Assembly (NCBI RefSeq): GCF_003031675.1
Contig: NZ_PYWX01000053.1
Coordinates: 62,001-126,000, forward strand
Direction of reading: 5' to 3'
Length of the DNA stretch: 64,000 nucleotides
Origin: Pseudomonas palleroniana
GTDB taxonomy: Bacteria > Pseudomonadota > Gammaproteobacteria > Pseudomonadales > Pseudomonadaceae
This document shows, piece by piece, positions 16,867 through 24,660 of this stretch. The notes beneath the pieces were generated by a model. The model had not been told where the DNA came from. It saw only the letters and a program-made list of their open reading frames with translations, and did not search any database. Within the stretch, counting starts at the first letter, position 1; the number at the start of each line of letters is the position of its first letter. The position numbers were made by a program, and so were the translations under genes.

Positions 16867-17105
16867 TCCGGCTGTTCCGCATCGAAAGGTTCCTCGGCCA
16901 GCTCCCCGTCACGTTCCAGCAGCACTTGCACCTTCTGCTCCGCCTGCGCCAACGCGCTCTGGCAGTCGCGAGTCAGGCCGATGCCTTGCTCAAACGCCGT
17001 CAACGAGTCTTCCAGCGACAACTCGCCGTTCTCCAGACGCTCGACCAGGGCTTGCAGGTCGGCGAGGGATTGTTCGAAATCGAGTGCAACTTTTTTGCGG
17101 GCCAT
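16863..17105 (-). CDS. xseB: exodeoxyribonuclease VII small subunit
   Basis: The 80-aa protein is XseB, with the conserved core FEQSLADLQALVERLENGELSLEDSLTAFEQGIGLTRDCQ forming a helical hairpin. It joins XseA, encoded elsewhere, to make exonuclease VII. It is the first gene of the xseB-ispA-dxs set. Its C-terminus is acidic, as is common. Confidence 0.96.
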   Translation of the reverse strand: MARKKVALDFEQSLADLQALVERLENGELSLEDSLTAFEQGIGLTRDCQSALAQAEQKVQVLLERDGELAEEPFDAEQPE

Positions 17106-17183
17106 GGCGGCTATTCCGGTAGACGGTAAACCGGCGCGACACTAGCAGACATGGGGATTCTGGGCAAATGAGCGGGGCGCTGT

Positions 17184-18323
17184 TCAATCTTTCCCATTGT
17201 TGATTTGATAGCGTGTGCTGCGGCCTCCACCGGGCAATCGCACCAGGCAGCCGGTTTCCAGCAGATCAGCCAGGTGACGCGTCGCCGTGGCTTTTGACAC
17301 CTTGGCGACGGCTTGGTACTGAGCGGCGCTGATCCCGTGCTCAAAGCCCTTTTCACCGCCGTCGAGCAGGCGGTTGAGCACCTTGATCTGTTCGGCGGAC
17401 AACGCGAGGTCGCGGTGCTGCTGCCAGAAACGGCTTTTGTCCAATACCCGATCAATCCGAGCCATCGCCTGCTGCAGGCTGTTCAACAGGGTTTTGAGGA
17501 ACCATTCCAGCCAGTCGGTGATATCCAGCGTGGCCTTCTGACTGGACTCCAGTGCGTGGTAATAACCGGCGCGGTCCTCGAGAATGCTGGCCGACATTGC
17601 GTAAAAACGGATGGCTTGGTGCTCGCCCTGGGCCAACGCCAAATCCGTGATGGCACGGGTCAGGCGACCGTTGCCGTCATCGAATGGGTGCAGTGTGACA
17701 AACCAGAAATGTGCCACGCCGGCGCGGACCAGTGGGTCCAGTTCCGGTTGATTACGACTGCTTTCAAACCATTCCAGGAACTCCTCCAGCGCTTGCTCAA
17801 GGCCCAGGCGTGGCGGCGCCTCGAAATGCACGGTCGGTCGGTCAAGCCGGCCCGATACCACCTGCATGGGCTCATCCCCGCGCAGTGCACCTATATTCAA
17901 TGCGCGGGCGGCAAAGCCTGCCTCGGGTGCCGGAAACAATAAGTGGTGCCAATTCAATAGACGCGCGAGGGTGAATGGCTGCGCGAATGGTTGAGTGGCA
18001 TCCATCATCAGTTCAGCAAGGCCCTCGCTGCGACGGCTGACCTGCCCGTCTGTCATTGCCTCCAGGCCCATCCGTCGTGCCAGGGACGAACGCACCGAAC
18101 CCACATTCAACTGTTCCCCCTCGATGGCCGAAGAGGTCAGGATGTTTTGCAGCAACGCATCCAGCGCATTCTGCGCACTGACCGTTTGGCTGACTGTACC
18201 GAGCATACCCAGCAGCTTGCCTTGCGCTTGCCCGCACTCGCGCAACAAGGCGGCCAGGCGTCCCGGTTGCCAGTGGAAATGCGGCCAATCGTTGTGTTGC
18301 CAGATCCAGAGCGGGTGATCCAT
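17184..18323 (-). CDS. Fic family protein (DUF4172 N-domain, C-terminal winged helix)
   Basis: The 379-aa protein contains the Fic catalytic motif HPFDDGNGR (residues 212-220), which transfers AMP from ATP to target hydroxyls. An inhibitory motif S-x-x-x-E-G (Ser64 to Gly69) lies N-terminal to it, making this a self-inhibited Fic enzyme. Residues 1-60 form a DUF4172-type N-domain (LWIWQHNDWPHFHW). The last ~80 residues (KVLNRLLDGGEKGFEHGISAAQYQAVAKVSKATATRHLADLLETG) form a winged helix that likely binds DNA. The inverted repeats just upstream are candidate autoregulatory sites. Targets are unknown. It could act as a toxin or a regulator; no separate antitoxin gene is seen. Confidence 0.88.
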   Translation of the reverse strand: MDHPLWIWQHNDWPHFHWQPGRLAALLRECGQAQGKLLGMLGTVSQTVSAQNALDALLQNILTSSAIEGEQLNVGSVRSSLARRMGLEAMTDGQVSRRSEGLAELMMDATQPFAQPFTLARLLNWHHLLFPAPEAGFAARALNIGALRGDEPMQVVSGRLDRPTVHFEAPPRLGLEQALEEFLEWFESSRNQPELDPLVRAGVAHFWFVTLHPFDDGNGRLTRAITDLALAQGEHQAIRFYAMSASILEDRAGYYHALESSQKATLDITDWLEWFLKTLLNSLQQAMARIDRVLDKSRFWQQHRDLALSAEQIKVLNRLLDGGEKGFEHGISAAQYQAVAKVSKATATRHLADLLETGCLVRLPGGGRSTRYQINNGKD

Positions 18324-18342
18324 GGAGAGATACCTGAGCGTG

Positions 18343-18405
18343 TGAGCCGAATAAAAACGCTATTCGGCTCATTATGTGAGCCGATTGTGCATTCTATTCG
18401 GCTCA
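18343..18405. promoter_or_regulatory. paired inverted-repeat operators upstream of fic
   Basis: Two dyads built from the same half-site lie 20-82 bp before the fic start. The first is TGAGCCGAATA (18343-18353), a 7-nt gap, and TATTCGGCTCA (18361-18371), a perfect 11-bp inverted repeat. The second is TGAGCCGA (18377-18384) and TCGGCTCA (18398-18405), with a 13-nt gap. Four copies of one half-site in a promoter region fit cooperative repressor binding, plausibly by the Fic protein's own winged helix. Confidence 0.7.
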
Positions 18406-18413
18406 TCGTCCAC

Positions 18414-18794
18414 TCAGGCAGGGGCTGTGGCCGATTGAGAGCAACGGCCGTGTGCGTTTTTTAATTGGGCTTCGAACTCGAGCAGCCCCGCCTGCATCTT
18501 TTGCAGTGCAGCCATTTGTACGGCCAACTCGCGTTTCTTATTGTTGATGGCCTGTTCCGCCCGTTCCCAAGGCAATGCGTCACCCTGATGGCCCTGGAGG
18601 ATTTCCTGCAATTCCTTGAGTTTGAACCCCAGTTGCTGCGCGCACTTGATAAACATCAGCAACTCAACGCTCTGCTCCGAATAGACCCGGTATTGGCCTT
18701 GGCGCTGCGGTTCTGGCAGCAGCCCAATCGCCTCATAGTGACGGATCGCCTTGATGGTCGTGCCTGACAACTGCGCGGCTTTGCCGATGTACAT
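18414..18794 (-). CDS. MerR family transcriptional regulator
   Basis: The 126-aa protein has an N-terminal MerR helix-turn-helix (MYIGKAAQLSGTTIKAIRHYEAIGLLP ... YRVYSEQSVELLMFIKCAQQLGF), then a long dimerisation coiled coil. The C-terminal effector segment holds a single Cys (GRCSQS), so it is not a typical metal sensor. Its first 62 nt overlap the end of the upstream reductase gene in another frame, so the two are co-transcribed and it probably regulates that gene. Confidence 0.9.
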   Translation of the reverse strand: MYIGKAAQLSGTTIKAIRHYEAIGLLPEPQRQGQYRVYSEQSVELLMFIKCAQQLGFKLKELQEILQGHQGDALPWERAEQAINNKKRELAVQMAALQKMQAGLLEFEAQLKNAHGRCSQSATAPA

Positions 18795-19377
18795 GAAAAC
18801 TCCCTTTTCCTATTAAAGCGCCGGCCTGTTTCAGCCACTTGTCCCGCTGCGCCGCAGTAGAGCCCAGCACCGGCCCGAACTGCAACGTCTTGACCGGCTT
18901 GATGCCGCAAAACGCCAGTGTGGTCTTGCGCATCTGATGGATGCCCGGCATGCGATAGAACCAGCGGTAATACCAGGGTGGTGTGTCCAGGGTCACCAAC
19001 AAGTGTGCGGTCCGGCCCTGCAGCAGCTTGTCAGGGAACGCCTTGCCGGCTCGGTATTTGAAGGCGAAGCCGGACAGGAACACGCGATCGATGAAGCCCT
19101 TCATCAAGGCGGGGATGCCGCCCCACCAGACCGGGAAAACAAACGTCAGATGGTTGGCCCAAAGGATGTCGCATTGCGCGCTGAGCAGGTCGAGCTCCAG
19201 TGGTTGGGCCTGGCTGTAGCCGTGGTGCAGGACGGGGTCGAAAGCCAGCTCCCCCAGGCGCAACACGCGTACTTCATGGCCGGCGGCTTTTGCGGCATGG
19301 ATGTAGGCGTCGGCCAGGGCCGAACAGAAGCTGGCGTTAGAGGGGTGGCCGAGAATAACCAGAGTGCGCGGCGGCAT
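18733..19377 (-). CDS. NAD(P)H-dependent oxidoreductase, flavodoxin-like fold
   Basis: The start is placed at ATG 19377 (MPPRTLVILGHPSNASFC); the upstream extension to 19467 lacks family features. The 214-aa product matches KefF/MdaB/NQO-type quinone reductases: an N-terminal phosphate-binding GHP loop, LTFVFPVWWGGIPALMKGFIDRVF and a YRAGKAFPDKLLQGRTAHLLVT segment. It would use FMN or FAD to reduce quinones or electrophiles. The last ~20 residues, after KWLKQAGALIGKG, overlap merR and look unlike the family, so the original stop may have been lost when the genes fused ends. Confidence 0.85.
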   Translation of the reverse strand: MPPRTLVILGHPSNASFCSALADAYIHAAKAAGHEVRVLRLGELAFDPVLHHGYSQAQPLELDLLSAQCDILWANHLTFVFPVWWGGIPALMKGFIDRVFLSGFAFKYRAGKAFPDKLLQGRTAHLLVTLDTPPWYYRWFYRMPGIHQMRKTTLAFCGIKPVKTLQFGPVLGSTAAQRDKWLKQAGALIGKGSFHVHRQSRAVVRHDHQGDPSL

Positions 19378-19404
19378 GAGGTGGGGTCCTGAACAAGGTG
19401 TTTC

Positions 19405-19436
19405 AGGGTAAGGGTTGCCGTATAGGGGAGAGTCAA
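19405..19436 (-). promoter_or_regulatory. candidate MerR-type promoter with long spacer
   Basis: On the minus strand TTGACT (19431-19436) is followed 19-20 bp later by a TACCCT/TTACCC hexamer (19405-19411). A long 19-20 bp spacer is the signature of MerR-activated promoters. It lies about 28 bp before the reductase start. The -10 match is weak. Confidence 0.35.
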
Positions 19437-19581
19437 GCGTGGGGTCCGCAATGCGCCGATTTGTCATTGCCAGCAGGACGTTTCGGTAATCCTTGGAAGG
19501 CTGTTCCTGAACCGCCCTTGGCCCCTTGTGACAGCCAATACCCCTGACTAGCCTGCCTCAAAACTCAACGAGTGAAACGGC

Positions 19582-20613
19582 ATGAGCGAAACCTGTATCG
19601 GCTTGACTACGCCTCCAGCGGGCTACAGCGACTGGCTGACGGACCTGAAAGGGCGTATTCACGCGGCGCAACAGCGCGCCACATTGGCGGTCAATCGGGA
19701 GCTGGTGTTGCTCTATTGGCAGATTGGCCACGACATCTTGACCCGCCAGGCCGAGCAGGGGTGGGGGAGCAAAGTCATTGATCACCTGGCCCAGGATTTG
19801 CGCACGGCTTTTCCCCGCATGAAGGGGTTCTCGCCGCGAAATCTCAAGTACATGCGCGCTTTTGCCGAGGCGTGGCCGGACTCGGAATTTGTGCAACAAG
19901 CTGCTGCACAATTGCCCTGGGGCCACAATGTGGTATTGCTCGACAAACTCCCCAGTCCCGAAACCCGGCGCTGGTATATCGCCCAGGCAATCGAGCACAA
20001 CTGGTCGCGTAATACCCTGGTCATGCAGATCGAAAACCGATTGCTGGAGCGCAGTGGCAAGGCTGTCAGCAACTTCGAATATCACCTGCCCAAACCGCAA
20101 TCCGACCTGGCGCGGGAATCGCTAAAAGATCCCTATCGTTTCGATTTCCTCAGCCTGGGCCTGGACGCGCAGGAGCGTGACATCGAAAACGCCTTGATCA
20201 AGCACGTCACCGATTTCTTGTTGGAGCTCGGTGCAGGTTTCGCCTTCGTCGGCCAGCAAGTATTGCTGGACGTCGGCGGCGATGAGTTCTTCGTCGACCT
20301 GTTGTTCTATCACTTGAAGCTGCGCTGCTACGTGGTGATAGAACTGAAAGCGGGCAAGTTCAAACCCGAGCACCTGGGGAAGTTGAGCTTTTATCTCGCG
20401 GCTGTCGATGCCCAGCTTAAACATCCACAAGACGGACCCACCATCGGCCTGCTGTTGTGCAAGAGCAAGAACGAAGTCGTCGCCGAATATGCGCTGCGCG
20501 ACAACAATCGACCGATTGGCGTGGCGCAATACCAGTTGGTTGAGTCGTTGCCCGCAGAGTTGCAAACCAATCTGCCGAGTATCGAGCAGATCGAACGGGA
20601 ACTGGCGGGCTGA
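19582..20613 (+). CDS. PDDEXK nuclease domain protein, YhcG family (DUF1016)
   Basis: The 343-aa protein has the DUF1016 N-domain (about residues 10-170: ATLAVNRELVLLYWQIGHDIL, LRTAFPRMKGFSPRNLKYMRAF, QLPWGHNVVLLDKL) and a C-terminal PD-(D/E)XK nuclease-like domain. In the latter FVDLLFYH supplies the Asp and CYVVIELKAG the ELK triad. The family is common in mobile and defence-rich regions, but its substrate is not settled. It stands alone between the flavodoxin-fold reductase and the YcaC-type gene. No methylase or specificity subunit is present, so it is not part of a type I restriction system here. Confidence 0.85.
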   Translation: MSETCIGLTTPPAGYSDWLTDLKGRIHAAQQRATLAVNRELVLLYWQIGHDILTRQAEQGWGSKVIDHLAQDLRTAFPRMKGFSPRNLKYMRAFAEAWPDSEFVQQAAAQLPWGHNVVLLDKLPSPETRRWYIAQAIEHNWSRNTLVMQIENRLLERSGKAVSNFEYHLPKPQSDLARESLKDPYRFDFLSLGLDAQERDIENALIKHVTDFLLELGAGFAFVGQQVLLDVGGDEFFVDLLFYHLKLRCYVVIELKAGKFKPEHLGKLSFYLAAVDAQLKHPQDGPTIGLLLCKSKNEVVAEYALRDNNRPIGVAQYQLVESLPAELQTNLPSIEQIERELAG

Positions 20614-20636
20614 TTGCGAATGGCGAGTTACTCACG

Positions 20637-20663
20637 AAAAAAGCCTGCTGTTCAAGGCAGGCT
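20637..20663 (-). terminator. intrinsic terminator for the YcaC-like gene
   Basis: On the minus strand AGCCTGC and GCAGGCT pair around an 8-nt loop, followed by a run of six T residues. It lies just past the stop of the isochorismatase-fold gene and converges with the YhcG gene end. Confidence 0.8.
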
Positions 20664-20682
20664 CAGTGGTGCAGCGGTTGAC

Positions 20683-21315
20683 TCAGTCCTTGCGCGCCGT
20701 CAGCGCCGAATAACTATTCATCAAGTTGCGATAGTTAGGGATGCGCTGGGACAACAGGTTCCCCAGCCCTTCAATGTCGTTGCGCCAGTCGCGGTGCAGC
20801 TCACACGCCACCGAGAACCAGTTCATCAGCTGCGCCCCGGCTTGGGTCATCCGGCTCCACGCCGCTTGCTGCACCGTGGTGTTGAACGTACCGGAGGCAT
20901 CGGTGACCACAAACACCTCAAACCCTTCCGCCAATGCCGACAACGTCGGGAACGCCACGCACACATCCGTCACCACACCGGCAATGATGATCTGCTTGCG
21001 GCCGGTGGCCTTGATCGCCTTCACGAAATCTTCGTTGTCCCACGCATTGATCTGACCAGGGCGAGCGATGTACGGCGCGTCCGGGAACATTTCCTTCAGC
21101 TCCGGCACCAGTGGGCCGTTAGGGCCTTGCTCGAAGCTGGTGGTCAGGATGGTCGGCAGGTTGAAGAGCTTGGCCAGGTCGGCCAGGGCGAGCACGTTGT
21201 TCTTGAATTCGTTGGGGGAGAAGTCCTGCACCAGAGAGATCAGGCCGGTCTGGTGGTCAACCAGCAGAACGATGGCGTCGTCTTTGTTGAGGCGGTTGTA
21301 GGTTGGAGTGCTCAT
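20683..21315 (-). CDS. ycaC: isochorismatase-fold hydrolase, YcaC-like
   Basis: The 210-aa protein matches the YcaC branch of cysteine hydrolases: catalytic Asp in LLVDHQTGL, Lys in KAIKATGRKQ, and Cys in IIAGVVTDVCVAFPTLSA. YcaC itself has no firmly known substrate. Length is normal for the family. It is monocistronic with its own terminator. Its 5' region (21316 onward) is shared with the divergent yjf-type operon, so the palindromes at 21455-21512 could in principle affect both. Confidence 0.9.
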   Translation of the reverse strand: MSTPTYNRLNKDDAIVLLVDHQTGLISLVQDFSPNEFKNNVLALADLAKLFNLPTILTTSFEQGPNGPLVPELKEMFPDAPYIARPGQINAWDNEDFVKAIKATGRKQIIIAGVVTDVCVAFPTLSALAEGFEVFVVTDASGTFNTTVQQAAWSRMTQAGAQLMNWFSVACELHRDWRNDIEGLGNLLSQRIPNYRNLMNSYSALTARKD

Positions 21316-21454
21316 GGTTGAATCCTTTTTGTTTAAGTGGGTTTGGCGTTGCGTTCAACATGGGCACAGATTACTGGGGGAGTGCTGGGCGATAAATCGG
21401 CTGAAACAAGTCATACCGTCAACTCAAAAGGGACAATCATGGATGGCTAAAAAT

Positions 21455-21512
21455 CTCACGCGTGAGCTATTGAGCCCGGCAAGCATTACCTGTAGATTTT
21501 CTCACGCGTGAG
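21455..21512. promoter_or_regulatory. twin perfect palindromes ahead of the yjfI-pspA operon
   Basis: The 12-bp perfect palindrome CTCACGCGTGAG occurs twice, at 21455-21466 and 21501-21512, 46 bp centre to centre. The second ends 23 bp before the yjfI start codon. Two identical palindromes in one promoter region and none elsewhere I noticed in the window point to a dedicated dimeric regulator, not encoded next door. Confidence 0.65.
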
Positions 21513-21535
21513 TTTTTCAGAGCGAGGTCAGTGGT

Positions 21536-22225
21536 ATGAACAGCAGCTCTCCATCGAGCCCGTCAGCAGGGCCCGAGACCGATTCAGCAAGCCTTCAGGG
21601 AGAGCGCTTGAAACCGTCCGCGAAAAAACCATCGAGCTTCTACATGAAGCAGATGCGCGCGGGCCTGGCGGCCGCCGGTTATGTGAAACACGAGACTTGG
21701 GTGCTTCCCGAAAATCGAAGCCTGCTCAAGCAAATGGAGAAACAGCTTCGCCAGCCGATTCTAGCTGGCTCATTCTTGTCGGAGACTTATATGAGCGCAG
21801 GTACTAACTGGAACATCGATCGCCTCTTCAGCGCGCTTCAGGCCCTGGACGAGGTGGTCAACAAGGACATCACGCTTTCTCTGCTTCAAGGGTCCGAGTC
21901 CAGCATCAAGCTGGAAATGAACGACTTCGGTGGCTTGCCGATTTACATCGCGGTGGTGGGCGAACAGATCATCGTGGATACCGTGCTGGTCGACGTCGAG
22001 TCCATCAACGACGTACCCCGGTTCAATGACGCGGTGCTGCGCAGCCGGGAAATGTTCCCGCTGTCTTCCATCGGTATCGAGTCCATGCCTAACGGGCAGG
22101 TCGTCTACAACATGTTCGGCGCGTTGAGCTCCGACTCCAGCCTGACCAACATCGTGACCGAGGTGAAAACCCTCGTCGACAACGTGCAGCGCGCCAGCGA
22201 AGCCTTTGAACGTTTCTTCAATTAA
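21536..22225 (+). CDS. yjfI: YjfI-like DUF2170 protein
   Basis: The 229-aa protein begins with a Ser/Pro-rich disordered tail (to about residue 35), then a small KKPSSFYMKQMRAGLAAAGYVKHETWVLPENR segment resembling a ribbon/helix DNA-binding or adaptor motif. The DUF2170 domain follows (NWNIDRLFSALQALDEVVNKDITLSLLQGSE ... ELMNDFGG-like region to the C-terminus). In E. coli, yjfI is the first gene of the yjf operon containing the PspA paralogue YjfJ. Start ATG 21536 follows GAGG. The next gene is 17 bp away. Biochemical function is unknown. Confidence 0.82.
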   Translation: MNSSSPSSPSAGPETDSASLQGERLKPSAKKPSSFYMKQMRAGLAAAGYVKHETWVLPENRSLLKQMEKQLRQPILAGSFLSETYMSAGTNWNIDRLFSALQALDEVVNKDITLSLLQGSESSIKLEMNDFGGLPIYIAVVGEQIIVDTVLVDVESINDVPRFNDAVLRSREMFPLSSIGIESMPNGQVVYNMFGALSSDSSLTNIVTEVKTLVDNVQRASEAFERFFN

Positions 22226-22242
22226 GTATTCGGGAGTATCCA

Positions 22243-22941
22243 ATGACTCAATCCATCTGGAGCAAACTGTTCACCGCGCTGCGTGGCGGTGCCAACGAAG
22301 TCGGCGAATCGATCGTCGATCAACAAGCATTGCGCATCCTCGACCAGGAAATCCGCGATGCCGACAGCGCCCTGGCCAACGCCAAGCGTGAACTGGTCAG
22401 CATCATGGCCAAGCACAAACTGGCGACTGATCGCGTCAATGAGTACAACGCCAAGATTTCTGACCTGGAGTCCAAGGCGATGGCCGCGATCCAGGCCAAT
22501 CGTGAAGACCTGGCCCTTGAAGTGGCCGAAGCCATTTCGACCCTGACCAACGACCGCGACGTCGAGCAAAAGCAGGCGGCCGAGTTCGGTGGCTATGCCG
22601 ACGGCATGCGCAAGGACATCACCAAGGCCGAAGGCCGGATCAAAAGCCTGCGCCAGCAAGTGGATATGGCCAAGGCGCGTGAAAGCGTGCAGAAGGCCCA
22701 GGTCAGCGCTTCCATCGCCAGCGGCGGTGCCAACGGCAAGCTGGAAACCGCCGTCGGTACGCTCAATCGTCTGCAGGCCAAGCAGCAGCAACGCGCCGCT
22801 GAGCTGCAAGCCCAGGACGAACTGGCCGATGCATCGACCGGTACCGACCTCGAGCGCAAGCTTCGCGAAGCTGGCATCACGCCGAACGAAGGCAGTGCCA
22901 ATGCGATTCTGGAGCGTCTGAAGCAAAAGTCGGCCGAGTAA
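22243..22941 (+). CDS. yjfJ: PspA/IM30 family protein (YjfJ-like)
   Basis: The 232-aa protein is almost entirely coiled coil, with the PspA layout: an N-terminal amphipathic helix (IWSKLFTALRGGANEVGESI), then DQQALRILDQEIRDADSALANAKREL and long heptad arrays. PspA/Vipp1 proteins are ESCRT-III-like and polymerise on damaged inner membranes. The linked yjfI/yjfK/yjfL/yjfM/yjfC genes show this is the YjfJ-type paralogue, not the PspF-controlled PspA; no pspF gene is near. Confidence 0.93.
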   Translation: MTQSIWSKLFTALRGGANEVGESIVDQQALRILDQEIRDADSALANAKRELVSIMAKHKLATDRVNEYNAKISDLESKAMAAIQANREDLALEVAEAISTLTNDRDVEQKQAAEFGGYADGMRKDITKAEGRIKSLRQQVDMAKARESVQKAQVSASIASGGANGKLETAVGTLNRLQAKQQQRAAELQAQDELADASTGTDLERKLREAGITPNEGSANAILERLKQKSAE

Positions 22942-22954
22942 ATACAGCCGCAAC

Positions 22955-22981
22955 AAGAAGGGCGCTGTCTGCCCTTCTTTT
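22955..22981 (+). terminator. hairpin plus T-run inside the operon
   Basis: AGAAGGGC (22956-22963) pairs with GCCCTTCT (22971-22978) around a 7-nt loop and is followed by more T residues. It lies between the pspA-like and rhomboid genes. It would reduce transcription of the downstream genes relative to yjfI-yjfJ, a common way to make one product abundant. Confidence 0.75.
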
Positions 22982-22995
22982 AGGTCGAGGTCAGG

Positions 22996-23556
22996 ATGGA
23001 CGCCCTGAAAGGTTTCAAGACAATCGCAGGCCTGGCTCTGTTCATGGTCGCGCTGCAACTGCTGAATGTAGCGACCGGCTACAGCCTCATGGCGTTTGGT
23101 CTGATCCCAAGAACACTACAGGGGTTGGCCGGCATCCTCACGTCACCGTTTTTGCACGCGTCTTTCGCCCACCTGAGTGCGAACCTGATTGCCTTCCTGG
23201 TACTGGGCACGCTGGTGATTATCGAAGGGCTCAATCGGTTCGTGACCGTCAGCGCGATCATTATTCTGCTGGGCGGTTCGCTGGTCTGGTTATTCGGTTT
23301 CGCGGGCATACACGTGGGGGCCAGCGGTTGGGTATTCGGCTTATGGGCCTACCTGTTGTCTCGCGCCTGGTTTCACAGGAGCTGGAGCAACCTGATAACA
23401 GCGGGTGTCGTGGCGGCACTGTATGGCGGCCTGGTCCTGGGCTTTCTTCCTCGCCAAGGGGTTTCCTTCGAAGGGCATCTGTTTGGTGCATTCGCCGGAT
23501 TTATTGCAGCCAAGGTACTTCTCTCCAAACCACGTAGCAGGTTTAATGCCGGCTGA
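22996..23556 (+). CDS. rhomboid-family intramembrane serine protease
   Basis: The 186-aa protein is predicted to cross the membrane about six times. The catalytic Ser is in HVGASGWVFG (GxSG-type motif) and the His in FEGHLFGAFAGF; the Asn/His helix is HLSANLIAF. This matches the minimal bacterial rhomboid core. Rhomboids cleave transmembrane helices within the bilayer. Placement between a membrane-remodelling PspA and a potassium channel suggests cleavage of a membrane-stress substrate. This gene is not part of the E. coli yjf operon as I recall it. Confidence 0.86.
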   Translation: MDALKGFKTIAGLALFMVALQLLNVATGYSLMAFGLIPRTLQGLAGILTSPFLHASFAHLSANLIAFLVLGTLVIIEGLNRFVTVSAIIILLGGSLVWLFGFAGIHVGASGWVFGLWAYLLSRAWFHRSWSNLITAGVVAALYGGLVLGFLPRQGVSFEGHLFGAFAGFIAAKVLLSKPRSRFNAG

Positions 23557-23625
23557 GCGCACTCGAGCATCCAGATGCCGAGGCGACGACATCAGGAAGC
23601 AAGAACCCAGGGAACCAGGGACGAA

Positions 23626-24660
23626 ATGTCGATTTTTCTTCTGTTGCGCATGTACGCTTCCTCCCTTTTTCACCGTTTCGGCTGGGCAGGTCTGGTCATT
23701 GCCTTGGGCGTCCACCTGAGCACGGCTTATCTGGGCCTGGTGTATCTGGGCGAACAACACCTGACCGCTCTCGCCACATTTGTTTACTTCTATCTCACCA
23801 CCACGCTGACCGTCGGCTATGGCGATCTTGCGCCGCAGACTTCGGCAGGCCGAGTGTTCGTGGCGGCTTGGGTCATGCTCGGAGGCATCGCGCTGCTGAC
23901 CGCAGCCATCGGTAAAACCACCAGCAGTGTCATCGATGCATGGAGAAAAGGCATGAAGGGAAAAGGCGATTTCACCGGCAAGGTCGGCCATACCGTGCTC
24001 ATCGGCTGGGAAGGTGCATCCAGTGAGCGGGTCATTGAGTTGTTGCTGCAGGACGAGACCTCGAACGACAACCTGATCGTCATCTGCGATTGCACCCTCG
24101 ACGAAAACCCGATGCCGGGCAAAGCGGCATTCATCCGCGGCGAAAGCCTGTCCTCCATCGCGTTATTGCTGCGTGCGGGGGTACCCGGTGCAGAGCGCGT
24201 GCTGGTGCGAACCCCCTCTGACGATCTGACCCTGGCCACCGTGCTGGCGGTGAACCAACTCAATCCTGTCGGGCATGTGGTCGCCCACTTCAATGACAGT
24301 GAAATCGCCGCACTGGCCAGCTCCTATGCACCCCGCCTGGAGTGCACCTCAAGCATGGCTATCGAGATGCTGGTGCGCGCCTCTCAGGATCCGGGCTCGT
24401 CGGTGGTCATTAATGAGCTGCTGTGCGTGGGGCAAGGTGCCACCCAATACCTGATGAAGTTGCCCGAAGCCTTTGAAGCCACCTTCGGCGACCTGTACAC
24501 CCGGATGAAAGAACAGCACAACGCCACGCTCATCGGCTATCGCGCCAAAGATGCCCAGCAACCGTCGATCAACCCGCCCAGCGCCACGCGTGTTGAAGGC
24601 GGCGAACTTTTCTACATCGCCTCCACCCGCCTCAAGGAAATCTCCAATGGGATGGTTTAA
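23626..24660 (+). CDS. two-TM potassium channel with RCK/TrkA-N domain
   Basis: Start is set at ATG 23626 (MSIFLLLRMYASSLFHRFGW) after AGGGA; the frame is open from 23575 without a convincing ribosome-binding site. The 344-aa protein has TM1 (GLVIALGVHLSTAYLGLVYL), a pore loop with selectivity filter TLTVGYGD, TM2 (FVAAWVMLGGIALLTAAIG) and a cytosolic NAD-binding-type RCK domain beginning HTVLIGWEGASSERVIELLL. A further C-terminal regulatory segment follows. It resembles Kch/MthK-type channels. It overlaps the next gene by 14 bp. Confidence 0.9.
   Translation: MSIFLLLRMYASSLFHRFGWAGLVIALGVHLSTAYLGLVYLGEQHLTALATFVYFYLTTTLTVGYGDLAPQTSAGRVFVAAWVMLGGIALLTAAIGKTTSSVIDAWRKGMKGKGDFTGKVGHTVLIGWEGASSERVIELLLQDETSNDNLIVICDCTLDENPMPGKAAFIRGESLSSIALLLRAGVPGAERVLVRTPSDDLTLATVLAVNQLNPVGHVVAHFNDSEIAALASSYAPRLECTSSMAIEMLVRASQDPGSSVVINELLCVGQGATQYLMKLPEAFEATFGDLYTRMKEQHNATLIGYRAKDAQQPSINPPSATRVEGGELFYIASTRLKEISNGMV

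Noticed and set aside
13954..17145. 1063-aa open frame on the plus strand
   Set aside because: It lies antisense to dxs, ispA and xseB, all of which match known families. High GC codon bias leaves the opposite frame open. Its translation shows no domain.
19582..20613. YhcG nuclease gene as part of a restriction-modification system
   Set aside because: No methyltransferase, specificity or helicase subunit lies nearby, so only a standalone PD-(D/E)XK protein is supported.
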